The position numbers and the translations under genes were made by a program. A model generated the notes under the pieces. It searched no databases and had not been told where the DNA came from. It worked only from the letters and a program-made list of their open reading frames with translations. 56,162 bases of DNA from positions 1-56,162 of the forward strand of contig JAQTQO010000006.1 of the NCBI GenBank assembly GCA_028712155.1, read 5' to 3'. This stretch comes from Patescibacteria group bacterium. Lineage in GTDB: Bacteria > Patescibacteriota > Patescibacteriia > Buchananbacterales > GWA2-38-13. Of this stretch, positions 1 through 9,076 are shown one piece after another. Positions within the stretch are counted from its first letter, which is position 1; each line of letters starts with the position of its first letter.

Positions 1-3000
1 CATCTTGGTTGGTCGTGGCTTCGGCCGAAGCGATATTCAAGTCTTGGGTACCGTCATAGCCAGCCGTCGGATAAACCCCATCCTGGAAACTGTAGCTCCG
101 CGCCGCCGGACCGTTCCAGTAGCAGTCCTCGCTATTGGCACTGCAGTTGATATTGAGCGTCCAGGAACCCGCACCGCCCGCGACATACACCGATCCCTGG
201 GCGGGATTTGCCACGGTCGTAGTCTGGGCGGAAAAGCTGTAGGATACCGGGGGGAACGAGAGGATCGATGAAGAGGCCGTCACCGACAGGGCGGCGCCGC
301 TCTCAATCTCAATGGTTTTGTCGTCATACGCATTCGTGGCGTCGTCGTTGTACACTTCCAATTCCAGATTATCGGCGGCGGATACGGCCGTAAAATTTTT
401 GAACGACATCAGGCCGATAGTCCGTGATTCACTGGCGTCAAAGTCGCTGGTCACATCCAGCACCAGGGTCTTATCGCCGTCTTCAAACCAGCACGCGTTG
501 TTGATCTTGCTGTCGCGGGCGTATCGCCCGTACTCATCATCCTCACCGGTAACAAACATATAGTCACCGTTCGGGGAGAAATCCAACCCCTCGGGCTGGA
601 AGAAGCCGCTCACGGAGAATGTCCCCAAAATCGTCCCGGTGCTGGTCGCCTCGATGATAGTTTCTTGTTCCTGCGACAGCAAAAATAAATCGTGCGTGAC
701 CGGGTCATAGGCAATATCTGCCAAGTCGGTATACCCGGCGTTCAGCAGCGCCGTGTTCAAGGTGGTGAGTTCCGTCACCGTACCGTCCATGGTCACCTTG
801 AATACCCGGCCGCCGTTACTGCCGTCGGCTTGCTTCTCGGTTTCGACATAAAACCAGTTATTTTCCACGTCGTAGGTAATACCTTCGATACACGCGTTGC
901 TCACACAAGTAATGGTTGGATCAATGATCGTGCCTTCGCTCAACCCGAGCGTGGTCGTGGATTGGTCGAGCGGGAAGTAAATGATGTCGTAGGGATCGCG
1001 CTCCTCGGTTACCACGAACATATTCCCGTACATCCAATCAATGCTCTCGGTATCGATGAAGCCGTGCATGGTGATGGTTCGCACGTAGCTGCCGCCGAGC
1101 GTGAATTCATAAATCGTGGGCGTACCGTTGATAATCATAAAGAGGGAATCGGTGGTTGAACTATAGGTCACGCCGGAAAGATCCGCGGTGATCGTCGGCA
1201 AATCGTTGGTAAAGTATTCGCTCGTGTATTCCGACAAGGTTGGCGCAATCGTGCAAATGGTGCTGTGTGAGTCCCAGATCATGTTGAAACTCGACGGGAT
1301 TTTGATGCGGATGTCGTCGGCGGCCGTGATGACGCCGGCCGATCCATTGGTGATGGTGATCGCCGAACTGGTGGCCTTGGACTGTCCAACGGTAAACGTC
1401 TGATCGTACGCCGAGGATATGATCGGATTGGACAGGGTGCTGACAATAACTTCAATGTAGTAGGAGTTCACCGTCGACTGGACACTGCCGGAATGCTCCG
1501 CAACGGTGGACTGCGCTGCGACATTCATAATTCCGTTGCTGATGAGATTGGCGATATCCGACGTGTAGGTGACTGTTAACGTTTCTTTCGACCCTGACGT
1601 GCCGCTATCCTTTTGCGTCCAGGTGCCCGATTCTTTCACCCACAGCGACTGACCGTAAGATCCTATCGGATACGTATTGTGTACAAAAATTCCTGCGCTC
1701 AGGAGGTAATTATGGAATTCCTGAATCGTCAGGTCGTACACCAGCCCACACAGGCCGTATCGGTAAATGTTTTTCACCGCGATCGCGGCACCCTGCTCAC
1801 CCACCAAATCATCGCCCACCGCGATGGCCCCGGCATCAACGTAGGAGTCATTCGCCCCATCAACCAGCAACTGATGGTAGGGGGTCACGTGTACGGTATG
1901 GCCATTCGCCAGTTCCAGCACGATAATCTCCCCATCATACGGATGCTGCACGGCCGCGGTCACGTGTCCGGGGTACGTCCGGTTCTGCCGTAAGTAAGTC
2001 ACCAACGGCATTCCCTCGATGTGACGCTGGTAGAGGTCATACAAATGCGCCATGGCGACATTTCCTTCCGAGGTTTGCACGGCGGTGTCGGGGACAAAGG
2101 AAGGCGCTGCCCCGCCGCCGTTGACGCCCTTCCAGGTCACGGTAATTGAGGTGATGTCGCCGACCGGCTGACTAATGGGAAATGTAAAGCGATGATACTC
2201 GTAGTTCGTATCACTGTAGGGAGCCGACGTATCATCCTGCACGTAGCTGCTGTTATCTACCGACACGGCGGTATAATCGGCGGCGGTAAATTCCACCTCG
2301 CCGCCGTCATTGAACGCACCGCTGAGGGCATCGCCTTCCCATGCCTGACCGTCGCAGTCGTCGGCCACGTACGTCGCGGAAAAATCGTCAACTGAGAGAG
2401 CGGGCGTCACGTTGTAGGTGTCCAGCGGGTGTGCCACCCCGTTGCCAGATGTCGTCGCCAGTCGGAAGTAGTAAGTTGCATCGTTGCTGGCTTTCTGGGT
2501 CAGCTGAATAGCGAACTCGATCTCGGTAAACTCCGTACCGGCCAGGGTGATCGAGGTGGTGGTGGCGTTGCCGTCCTTTTGATCGCCGGCGACAAAGGTC
2601 GTGTTGGGATCGCTCACGCCGCTCTCGACGTTGGTGGTCGCGGTCCCATCCGTCAGATTTGTCGAACCCTTGATAATAATGGGGCTGGTGGTGGCGCAGG
2701 CCGTGGAACTAGGCACGGTCATCCAACCGGCGTCCGACTGAGGGTTGGCGCTGGTGCCGTACTGGAGCATGAACGTATTCGACTTGCTGCCGCCGTTATT
2801 GTTATTCACGCTGATGCGCAGGCGTTTGATCCCGCCGAAATTCGTTGTGGTGGCCGTATCTTCATTGGCTCCCCAGGTCGCGTTCACCTCGGACCCGTCA
2901 TCGTTTCTCCAGCGGTAGTGCACCTGCTCGATCGGATTGGGGTTTGTCGAGGTAGCTTCCTGCAACCACTCGACATACCCGTTGTCGGCGGCGTACCATT

Positions 3001-6000
3001 CCGCGCGCAGCCAGACGGATTGCGTCGTGGACGCGGTGCTGGTCGGCACCGCAACCTTGTAGACGCGGATCTCGTCCAGATACCCGAACCATCCGCCGTC
3101 AGTGGTCGCGTCGGTTTTGTAGGCCGTACCGATGCCGAGTTTCATCGTGCCGCCGGTGCTCGCGCCCTGGTTTACCGGATACGTCGTCGTGTTGTTCGCG
3201 AAGCCATCCAAATACAGGTTCGCGATCGCGTGGTCCTTGAGGCGGTAGCCGAAGTGCCGCCAGGCTCCGTTGGCAACGGTTGAGCCGCCGAGGAAAGACC
3301 AGTCGTTGCCGGTAATGTGGCGGTCATCCTCAAAGTTGGCGCCGAGGGTGGCTTGTCCGGAACGGTTATACCCCACGGCAAACTGGATGTCAGCTATCTG
3401 CGTATCCGCTTCACCCATGCCTTTCGAGACAAACGGCTCGATGGTCTGGCTTAATGAAAAAGTTGCCGGGTCGCCGGTCCCGATGCGCTTGAACCAGCCG
3501 GTAATCGTTTGGTTGGTGATGTCAAACCCGGCCGAGTCGGGAACGCCGATGCCGCTACCGGCGGCGCCGCCCATCTTCGGCGAGTAGCCGAATATGCTCT
3601 GGTTCTTCTCACTGCGCGATGCCAGCGTGCTGTTCACTTCGTCATGGTGGAACTGCGTGGAATCTAAGTATACGCCGATGGCCACGTCAGTATTGATGCC
3701 CTCGCCGCCGGCGGTGTTCCAAGTATTGGTACCGTCATACGTGGTCCAAGTGACGCCGTCGCCGGTGGCCGAACCGTTGCCCGACCCTTCAACCCACGCC
3801 TGTTTCATCTCAAGAATGTCAAAGTTGAGGCCCGCCGTGCCCATCGGGTTGGTGGTATAGATCGTCAAATACGCGGCCGTCGCAACGCAGTTTGTGGGAA
3901 TGGAGCTCAGATCAAACTTCATGAACGAGTGCTGGTCGTTGGTGCCGGTACCGGATTCATCCGCGTACAAAGAGGTGGCGACGCCGTAGTTGTTGGTGGG
4001 AGCATTCTGGTCATGGTAGGTGTCCGTTGTCCCGGCATAGCTGGCTTCACCGTCACGAAACTTGTAGGTGGTTCCTCCGCTGCAGTCAACGGTGAACTTG
4101 GGCCGCTGCGCGGTCGTAGCGTTTTCCGACGAGTTCCAGACCTCGCCGTCGGTTTCGGTATTGTCCCACGGGCCGATGTACATGCCTTCATTCGAATTGC
4201 TGCCGTCGATCCACGACTGTATGACGCTGAGGCCGGCCGCATTGAACGTGGTGGTGGCAAAGGCATTGGTGCCGCCGGCTGCCAGCGTCGCCATGGTACC
4301 GGATGCCGACTCCCCGAAGTGCCAGACCGCTTCATAGTAATCATCCCGCCACACGCCGGTCGTCGTCGCCGCCGTGGAGGTGGAAGTATTGTCGTAGTAC
4401 ATCGTGATGTAGTCGCAGTCCGTGGAAGTGGCGATCTTTGGCACCCGCACCCACCAATACGCCTCGTGGGTGGTCGTGCTATCCACGTACTCTTTTTCAT
4501 AGTTCAGCATGGTGCCGTTGTTCTCGTCGATGAACCGCACGTCATCGCCAGAGGAGTCGATATCGTCGAGCACCTGGTTAGTCGCCGTGGCCTTCACGAG
4601 GACAGGAAAGTCAAACAGCGCCTCGTTGAACGTCGAACTGCGGAACTGCAGGATCACGCGGTTGAGCATATCGGGATCCCACCAATTCGCGATGCCGGTT
4701 GGCTGGTTGCACGACTGCACGGAACCGGACGTATTGGTGGCGATCGACACGCCCACGTCATCGTACCAGTTGACGTAAATATTGTAATTGCCGTTTTCCG
4801 GAAAATTCGCATTCGAGCAGGTCACCGTATCGGTTTTGGGGCTCGCGGTGGAATCTATTTTGAAGTTCGTGGTTGCTTTGGTGTAATTCCCGGCCACCCA
4901 GCTGGCTGAACCGGCGCAGTTCGAGGTGATGTATTTTTCCCCGGTGTCCGGATCGCCGTCTTGATTTCGATCCAGGTAGATCACGTAACCGATCGTGGTC
5001 GTTGCGATATCCTCGTCCGTGGTCATGGTCGCGGTGATCGTGATATTCGAAGAGCTCGTGGCGTACACCGACCGCTCGGTGGTCACGCTCGAAATGGACG
5101 CGGTGGCCTTAGCCACCCACAGGTACGGATCATTCGCGGTTCCCGTGTATTTGGAGGTATACCACGTCACCAAATTATTGCCGTTGCTTGTACCCGGCGA
5201 GGTATCGGTCAAATCATGGCCTTCGCGCAGCCCGAGTCGCGTCGACGTTGCCGCGGCAATTTTCGTCCGCCCCGACGCATTGAGTAAAAACGCATTGTAG
5301 GCGTTGTTCGTCAAAAGATTTGACCCCGTGTTGATGTTTTTCGTCTCGCCAATCGATGTGGAAACAGTATTATAGTCCCACGTGGACAATTCATGAGAAG
5401 ACGCCTGGTTCGTGTACACCACGCCAACCGTATAAACATCGCTTAATGACTGGTTCTTATTGTAAACCCACACGTACAGGATGGCCTTGGACAAATACCC
5501 GTCGGAGGTCAGCGCTGAAGTATTTAACGGAATATAGGCACGCTGAATATTCAAGTTCGTCCCAGAATCAGCGACATTGATGCCCATCGTAACGGAGCCC
5601 CCGCCGGAATTGACCGAAGATCCGGGGCTGGCATCATGGGCGGAGGCCCAGGTGCACCCTCCGCCAAGACAGCCGTAGCCCACCGTGCCGTCACCGGACA
5701 TCGCGTAGTAGCTTCCGGTACTGTCGGTGGTAACCGGGTACGTAAGGGCCACACCGTCACCCCGGACAAAAAAAGACCGGGGAATGACTTTGGTCAGCTT
5801 CCCGTCTTTCAGCGCAATCGTGATTGGCTCAATGTGATTATTGCTGTCCCAAATGGACGGCTGGCGGAAAAAAATCTTGCCAAGCGTAGTGTTTCGCCCA
5901 TGAATGACGGTGGTTTGCGGGAGCGACGTGGCAAACTCAATGCGGACGTTGCGGGCGGGCGTTTGCGGCGTGCGGAAAACGACGAGCTTGCGCAGTTCAT

Positions 6001-6589
6001 CGGCTTCCGCCTCCACCACGTAATCAATGCCCGGCCCGAACGCGTCGGCGTACACGACGCGGTTTCTCGCTACTACCCCGGCTTGATGGGCGACGGGCAC
6101 ACCGTCAATCCCCAGCGCAGTGAACGTGACGTTTTCTTCATCAATCGTCACGGTGAGCGTCTCATCGGCAAAAGCCGGCGCCCGGGCGGTATAGCTGGCT
6201 TTATCCATCAAAAAAGTTCCGTCGGATTGCGGGCGAAATTGCGGATCGGCCTCCACCACGTTGCCGCGGTCATCGACGTAGTTGATATCACCGGGGTACA
6301 GGACGAATTCGGTGCCGCCATCCTTCTGCTTGAATACTTTCGCATTCAAGTACCCTTTCTTTTGCGCTTCTTGCCGATCGCGCGCGGTCAATTGCACCGG
6401 CTCAACTCCCGGGTGACTTTCCAGGTATTTTTCCAGTGTCGGCACGGCTCCTCCGAAGCGGAAACGATCGCCGGAAGGATAAAAATTCCTAAAATTTAGG
6501 GCGAGCGACGCGCCGATGACGCCGTATGCGCAAGCCAACAGCCCGAAAAATATCACCGCACTTTTCCGGGTAGACTCAAAACTATGCAT
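1..6589 (-). CDS. Giant multidomain surface protein with embedded intein (3' end outside window)
   Basis: The reading frame is open from an ATG at 6589 to the window edge, 2196 codons, with no stop seen in the stretches I translated. Residues 11-32 form a membrane anchor/signal segment; the rest is Thr/Ser/Asn-rich and predicted extracellular. In order I recognise an unassigned beta-rich N-terminal region (about 50-230), a DUF2341-like domain (about 637-755, with FPVLVKA and WVRVPKI), a DNRLRE/CBM96-like domain (about 840-965, FDLSSIP), a LamG/concanavalin-like domain (about 1020-1180, ending GYLDEIRVYKV), an intein/Hint domain (1497-1638), a SdiA-regulated/YjiK-like propeller (about 1795-2030), and a C-terminal module (from about 2097) resembling the MerR fusion protein at 9077-9910. 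Adhesin-like or glycan-binding function is inferred from the domains. The C-terminal anchor is not visible. No clear Shine-Dalgarno sequence precedes the ATG. Confidence 0.88.
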   Translation of the reverse strand, partial: MHSFESTRKSAVIFFGLLACAYGVIGASLALNFRNFYPSGDRFRFGGAVPTLEKYLESHPGVEPVQLTARDRQEAQKKGYLNAKVFKQKDGGTEFVLYPGDINYVDDRGNVVEADPQFRPQSDGTFLMDKASYTARAPAFADETLTVTIDEENVTFTALGIDGVPVAHQAGVVARNRVVYADAFGPGIDYVVEAEADELRKLVVFRTPQTPARNVRIEFATSLPQTTVIHGRNTTLGKIFFRQPSIWDSNNHIEPITIALKDGKLTKVIPRSFFVRGDGVALTYPVTTDSTGSYYAMSGDGTVGYGCLGGGCTWASAHDASPGSSVNSGGGSVTMGINVADSGTNLNIQRAYIPLNTSALTSDGYLSKAILYVWVYNKNQSLSDVYTVGVVYTNQASSHELSTWDYNTVSTSIGETKNINTGSNLLTNNAYNAFLLNASGRTKIAAATSTRLGLREGHDLTDTSPGTSNGNNLVTWYTSKYTGTANDPYLWVAKATASISSVTTERSVYATSSSNITITATMTTDEDIATTTIGYVIYLDRNQDGDPDTGEKYITSNCAGSASWVAGNYTKATTNFKIDSTASPKTDTVTCSNANFPENGNYNIYVNWYDDVGVSIATNTSGSVQSCNQPTGIANWWDPDMLNRVILQFRSSTFNEALFDFPVLVKATATNQVLDDIDSSGDDVRFIDENNGTMLNYEKEYVDSTTTHEAYWWVRVPKIATSTDCDYITMYYDNTSTSTAATTTGVWRDDYYEAVWHFGESASGTMATLAAGGTNAFATTTFNAAGLSVIQSWIDGSNSNEGMYIGPWDNTETDGEVWNSSENATTAQRPKFTVDCSGGTTYKFRDGEASYAGTTDTYHDQNAPTNNYGVATSLYADESGTGTNDQHSFMKFDLSSIPTNCVATAAYLTIYTTNPMGTAGLNFDILEMKQAWVEGSGNGSATGDGVTWTTYDGTNTWNTAGGEGINTDVAIGVYLDSTQFHHDEVNSTLASRSEKNQSIFGYSPKMGGAAGSGIGVPDSAGFDITNQTITGWFKRIGTGDPATFSLSQTIEPFVSKGMGEADTQIADIQFAVGYNRSGQATLGANFEDDRHITGNDWSFLGGSTVANGAWRHFGYRLKDHAIANLYLDGFANNTTTYPVNQGASTGGTMKLGIGTAYKTDATTDGGWFGYLDEIRVYKVAVPTSTASTTQSVWLRAEWYAADNGYVEWLQEATSTNPNPIEQVHYRWRNDDGSEVNATWGANEDTATTTNFGGIKRLRISVNNNNGGSKSNTFMLQYGTSANPQSDAGWMTVPSSTACATTSPIIIKGSTNLTDGTATTNVESGVSDPNTTFVAGDQKDGNATTTSITLAGTEFTEIEFAIQLTQKASNDATYYFRLATTSGNGVAHPLDTYNVTPALSVDDFSATYVADDCDGQAWEGDALSGAFNDGGEVEFTAADYTAVSVDNSSYVQDDTSAPYSDTNYEYHRFTFPISQPVGDITSITVTWKGVNGGGAAPSFVPDTAVQTSEGNVAMAHLYDLYQRHIEGMPLVTYLRQNRTYPGHVTAAVQHPYDGEIIVLELANGHTVHVTPYHQLLVDGANDSYVDAGAIAVGDDLVGEQGAAIAVKNIYRYGLCGLVYDLTIQEFHNYLLSAGIFVHNTYPIGSYGQSLWVKESGTWTQKDSGTSGSKETLTVTYTSDIANLISNGIMNVAAQSTVAEHSGSVQSTVNSYYIEVIVSTLSNPIISSAYDQTFTVGQSKATSSAITITNGSAGVITAADDIRIKIPSSFNMIWDSHSTICTIAPTLSEYTSEYFTNDLPTITADLSGVTYSSTTDSLFMIINGTPTIYEFTLGGSYVRTITMHGFIDTESIDWMYGNMFVVTEERDPYDIIYFPLDQSTTTLGLSEGTIIDPTITCVSNACIEGITYDVENNWFYVETEKQADGSNGGRVFKVTMDGTVTELTTLNTALLNAGYTDLADIAYDPVTHDLFLLSQEQETIIEATSTGTILGTFSVSGFFQPEGLDFSPNGDYMFVTGEDDEYGRYARDSKINNACWFEDGDKTLVLDVTSDFDASESRTIGLMSFKNFTAVSAADNLELEVYNDDATNAYDDKTIEIESGAALSVTASSSILSFPPVSYSFSAQTTTVANPAQGSVYVAGGAGSWTLNINCSANSEDCYWNGPAARSYSFQDGVYPTAGYDGTQDLNIASAEATTNQD
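1676..2101 (-). other. Mini-intein / bacterial intein-like (Hint) domain inside the giant protein
   Basis: This is residues 1497-1638 of the giant protein, 142 residues, the size of a mini-intein without homing endonuclease. The N-terminal block begins SFVPDTAV, with Ser where most Hint domains have Cys. Block B is HTVHVTPYHQL, with the conserved T-x-x-H. The C-terminal blocks read VYDLTIQEFHNYLL and then GIFVHN, followed by Thr as the +1 residue. The penultimate His, terminal Asn and a hydroxyl +1 nucleophile are all present, so full protein splicing is plausible. The flanks read SITVTWKGVNGGGAAP before and TYPIGSYGQSLWV after, and joined they look like one beta-sandwich domain. It may instead be a type-A bacterial intein-like domain that cleaves or splices inefficiently. 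Confidence 0.87.
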
Positions 6590-6718
6590 AGGTGTCGGTC
6601 GCGTACTGCACGTTGGGCGTTTGGGCGATCAGCGTGGTTGGAAAAAATTTCTTCAATTTGAGCCGGCGGTCAGCTGCAGGGTGCTCCGATTCAAACGAAA
6701 ATCGCTCGCAGCGGTAAA

Positions 6719-6825
6719 CCCCCACACCAAAGATTTGGTGTTGGGGGCGTGGCATTAACACAATGCCTTTCGGGTTTCTGACCATTCATCCACGGGCTGA
6801 CGCCCGTGGCGTTCTGGTGTGGGGG
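6719..6825. repeat. Nested inverted repeats in the 330-bp gap between two surface genes
   Basis: The gap 6590-6919 has no convincing gene. It holds an outer inverted repeat (CCCCCACACCA at 6719-6729 with TGGTGTGGGGG at 6815-6825), a perfect 8-bp hairpin CCACGGGC-TGAC-GCCCGTGG at 6790-6809, and a 6-bp hairpin GGCATT/AATGCC at 6751-6767. The arm 6719-6731 can alternatively pair with 6734-6747. The CCACGGGC hairpin resembles the end hairpins of IS200/IS605-type or REP elements, so this may be a relic or a small non-autonomous element. That is a guess. No T-run follows on the minus strand, so it is not a simple terminator. Confidence 0.55.
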
Positions 6826-6919
6826 TAAAAAACGCGCGGCCTGTTTGGGCGAGATTATTGAGGAAAATTCCACGTCCAGTATCTGCGGCTCCATTGGCGA
6901 GCCATTCCACTACCGGGTG

Positions 6920-8797
6920 TTACGGTGACGGCGGGGTCGTGGTGGAACGTCCCAAAATGACGGTCACGTCAACCCCCGGCGTCGACGTCGCCACTTCCTC
7001 CAGCGTGAATTTCTGGTACCGGCTGCGCAGCACGGTCGTGATGTCTTCGGCCGCACCGCGCATACTGCTGCGGTAGCGAATGGTCATATCCGCGTAATCG
7101 AACGCATCGGCATTACCCGCGGTCAGCTTGTGGTATCCGGCCTGCTGCAGCTCCTCAACGACTTTGCCCGCCAGGCCGGCGATACCGCTGCCGTTGAGCA
7201 CGGCAATCGCAATGGTGTCTTTTGCCGGTGCCACCACGGTCGGCGTGGTGGTAGCAACCGGTACCGGGGAAGCGGCCGGCGCTGCGGATGCAGTGGGCGA
7301 CGCCGAAGGTGCGGGGATCGCGGGTGTTGGCGTCGGCGTTGGTTGCAAAGCTGGGTGCATTGAGCGCACGAGCAGCAGCACGGCAATAGTGATGGCGACC
7401 ACGCTCACGACGATGATGCCCGAAAGCGGAAAGAAGCGGCGCCAACGGGGAATGACCGGGAGGATCTCACGACTGACATTCTTGTCGCCGTCGAGTTTAC
7501 CCGTCCTCGGATCGGCCGCACCCTTGTCTTCGCCGCGCGTGAGTTCATTTTTACTGCCGGGAGGCACTTTGAGCATATCGTCTGTGTTAATCGCGTAAGG
7601 TTTTTTCAGCCGGTTAACTTTTGCCAAACGTTTCCAGGAAACTCCGCAACGCGCGGCGATCAGCGGGAGCGTATCGCCGGCTTTCACCCGATACTTCTGC
7701 CACCCCCGTCCGGAATGGTGCAGCTTGCGCCAGATAAACCAGCTGATCATCAACACGAGAAGTAAAACAACGACGCCAAGAACGTAGCCGGTTTCCGGCC
7801 AGGGCAGCACGGTGAAATGCAGCGGCTCGCTTTTGATCGACTGCGGGCCATCGGTCCCTTCGTAATCGAGTGTGACGTATGCCGTGAACCGTCCGACGTA
7901 CGGCCGGCGCCAGCGCAGGTACGTCTCCACTTCTTTCAAACTCTCCTTGGTGCCGCGGGGCAGCTGCCACTTGGTCGGCACCACCTTGGGGTAAAATTTC
8001 TGTAATTCAAAAAAGGAAAAACCGGGAAAATCCACTCGGTCGGGGTCGCCGACGGGAGGTACCTTCACCAACCCCCAGCCATCCAGGTGTAACTTCAGTT
8101 CGGGAGTAATGGTGACGTTGCCTTCATTGACCGCGACGACGGTAAATTCATAGTACGCCAATTTGGGGTCATCACGGACGGTGAAACCGACGAGGCGGGC
8201 CTGACGGGTCAGTTTACCGGGAACCGTGTTATATATCCGCTGCCCTACCCGGGTCGCAATGAATGCGCCGGATTGTCCCGACGGCGAGCCTCGGAGTGCC
8301 GTCGCCTGCACGGTAATTGCACCCGCATGTTCACCGACATCCGCATCAGGTGGAATAGCTAAAATGAAGGTTATCTCGCGCATCTCGCCGGGAGCCAACG
8401 AGAATGTCGTAGTGGAAAGCTGCACCCACTTCCCGATATCATTCTGCTGTGCCCCGGAACCTTTCAGCCCGAACGCGCCGGTATCTGTGGGTTGGTAATC
8501 AACGGAATTGAGCATGAGCGCCTGCTCCTGGTCGGTGCTATTCTGCACGACCACCGTATCCGTCGTGCTCGCTCCGGCCGGCAACTCGTAGATAAACCAC
8601 CCGGACGCCGATTGGTGCTTCATCCGAATGCCAATCCCGCCGAGGCTGAGTGCGAGCGCAACAGGGACAACGAGCACGAGGCCAAAAAAACACACCAGGC
8701 CAACGATCCACCGCCGGGCGCCAAACGTTTGATTTTTCTTCCCGTTCCGGGCGGATAGTCGAAGATGAAGATATTTTGGCATACCGCTATCGCACAT
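6920..8797 (-). CDS. Membrane protein with DUF916-like, LysM and LytR-C-type domains
   Basis: This 625-residue protein probably links membrane and cell wall. A hydrophobic segment lies near residues 29-50. It is followed by an extracellular beta-domain (about 60-335) resembling the DUF916/WxL-associated family (YELPAGASTTDTVVVQN, LAPGEMREITFIL), then a membrane segment, a LysM repeat (about 370-415, YRVKAGDTLPLIAARCGVSW), another membrane segment (about 450-470), a Pro/Thr/Ala linker, and a C-terminal LytR_C-like domain (AVLNGSGIAGLAGKV). The topology puts LysM between two membrane passes, which is odd for a wall-binding domain. An alternative start is the Met at 8782. The gene lies between the tethered MerR gene and the giant surface gene on the same strand, suggesting a shared envelope role. 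Domain calls are by motif; the exact function is unknown. Confidence 0.85.
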   Translation of the reverse strand: MCDSGMPKYLHLRLSARNGKKNQTFGARRWIVGLVCFFGLVLVVPVALALSLGGIGIRMKHQSASGWFIYELPAGASTTDTVVVQNSTDQEQALMLNSVDYQPTDTGAFGLKGSGAQQNDIGKWVQLSTTTFSLAPGEMREITFILAIPPDADVGEHAGAITVQATALRGSPSGQSGAFIATRVGQRIYNTVPGKLTRQARLVGFTVRDDPKLAYYEFTVVAVNEGNVTITPELKLHLDGWGLVKVPPVGDPDRVDFPGFSFFELQKFYPKVVPTKWQLPRGTKESLKEVETYLRWRRPYVGRFTAYVTLDYEGTDGPQSIKSEPLHFTVLPWPETGYVLGVVVLLLVLMISWFIWRKLHHSGRGWQKYRVKAGDTLPLIAARCGVSWKRLAKVNRLKKPYAINTDDMLKVPPGSKNELTRGEDKGAADPRTGKLDGDKNVSREILPVIPRWRRFFPLSGIIVVSVVAITIAVLLLVRSMHPALQPTPTPTPAIPAPSASPTASAAPAASPVPVATTTPTVVAPAKDTIAIAVLNGSGIAGLAGKVVEELQQAGYHKLTAGNADAFDYADMTIRYRSSMRGAAEDITTVLRSRYQKFTLEEVATSTPGVDVTVILGRSTTTPPSP

Positions 8798-9004
8798 TTA
8801 ATACATTCGTGCGATACCTCGCACAAACCGTCAAGCTTAGTATACCAAAAAAAGGCCTGACCGTGGGATTCGCCTTGGGGATATTTACTGTACCAACCCG
8901 ACGGGTTGGTGCAACGAAAATTTTTCATTTACGGTTTTGCCATAACCACTCAATGGAATATTTGCTCGCTTCCAGACAAATCGCAAATTTTCTCATCATT
9001 AAGT

Positions 9005-9037
9005 CAAAAAACCTCCCCCCTGTTCAGGGAGGAGGTT
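9005..9037 (-). terminator. Rho-independent terminator after the tethered MerR gene
   Basis: On the minus strand a GC-rich hairpin (arms 9026-9036 and 9011-9021, one mismatch) is followed by a run of T. It separates the MerR fusion gene from the LysM protein gene, so the two are probably not co-transcribed by default. Confidence 0.8.
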
Positions 9038-9076
9038 AATGAACTGTAATGCTATCGTCGGGACAAGTGTCCTATA

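Noticed and set aside
312-6500. Plus-strand ORFs over the giant gene
   Set aside because: They are reverse-strand shadows of a frame with clear domain content; none has protein-like motifs.
6719-6825. Terminator for the 6920-8797 gene
   Set aside because: On the minus strand the T-run lies before the hairpins, not after them.
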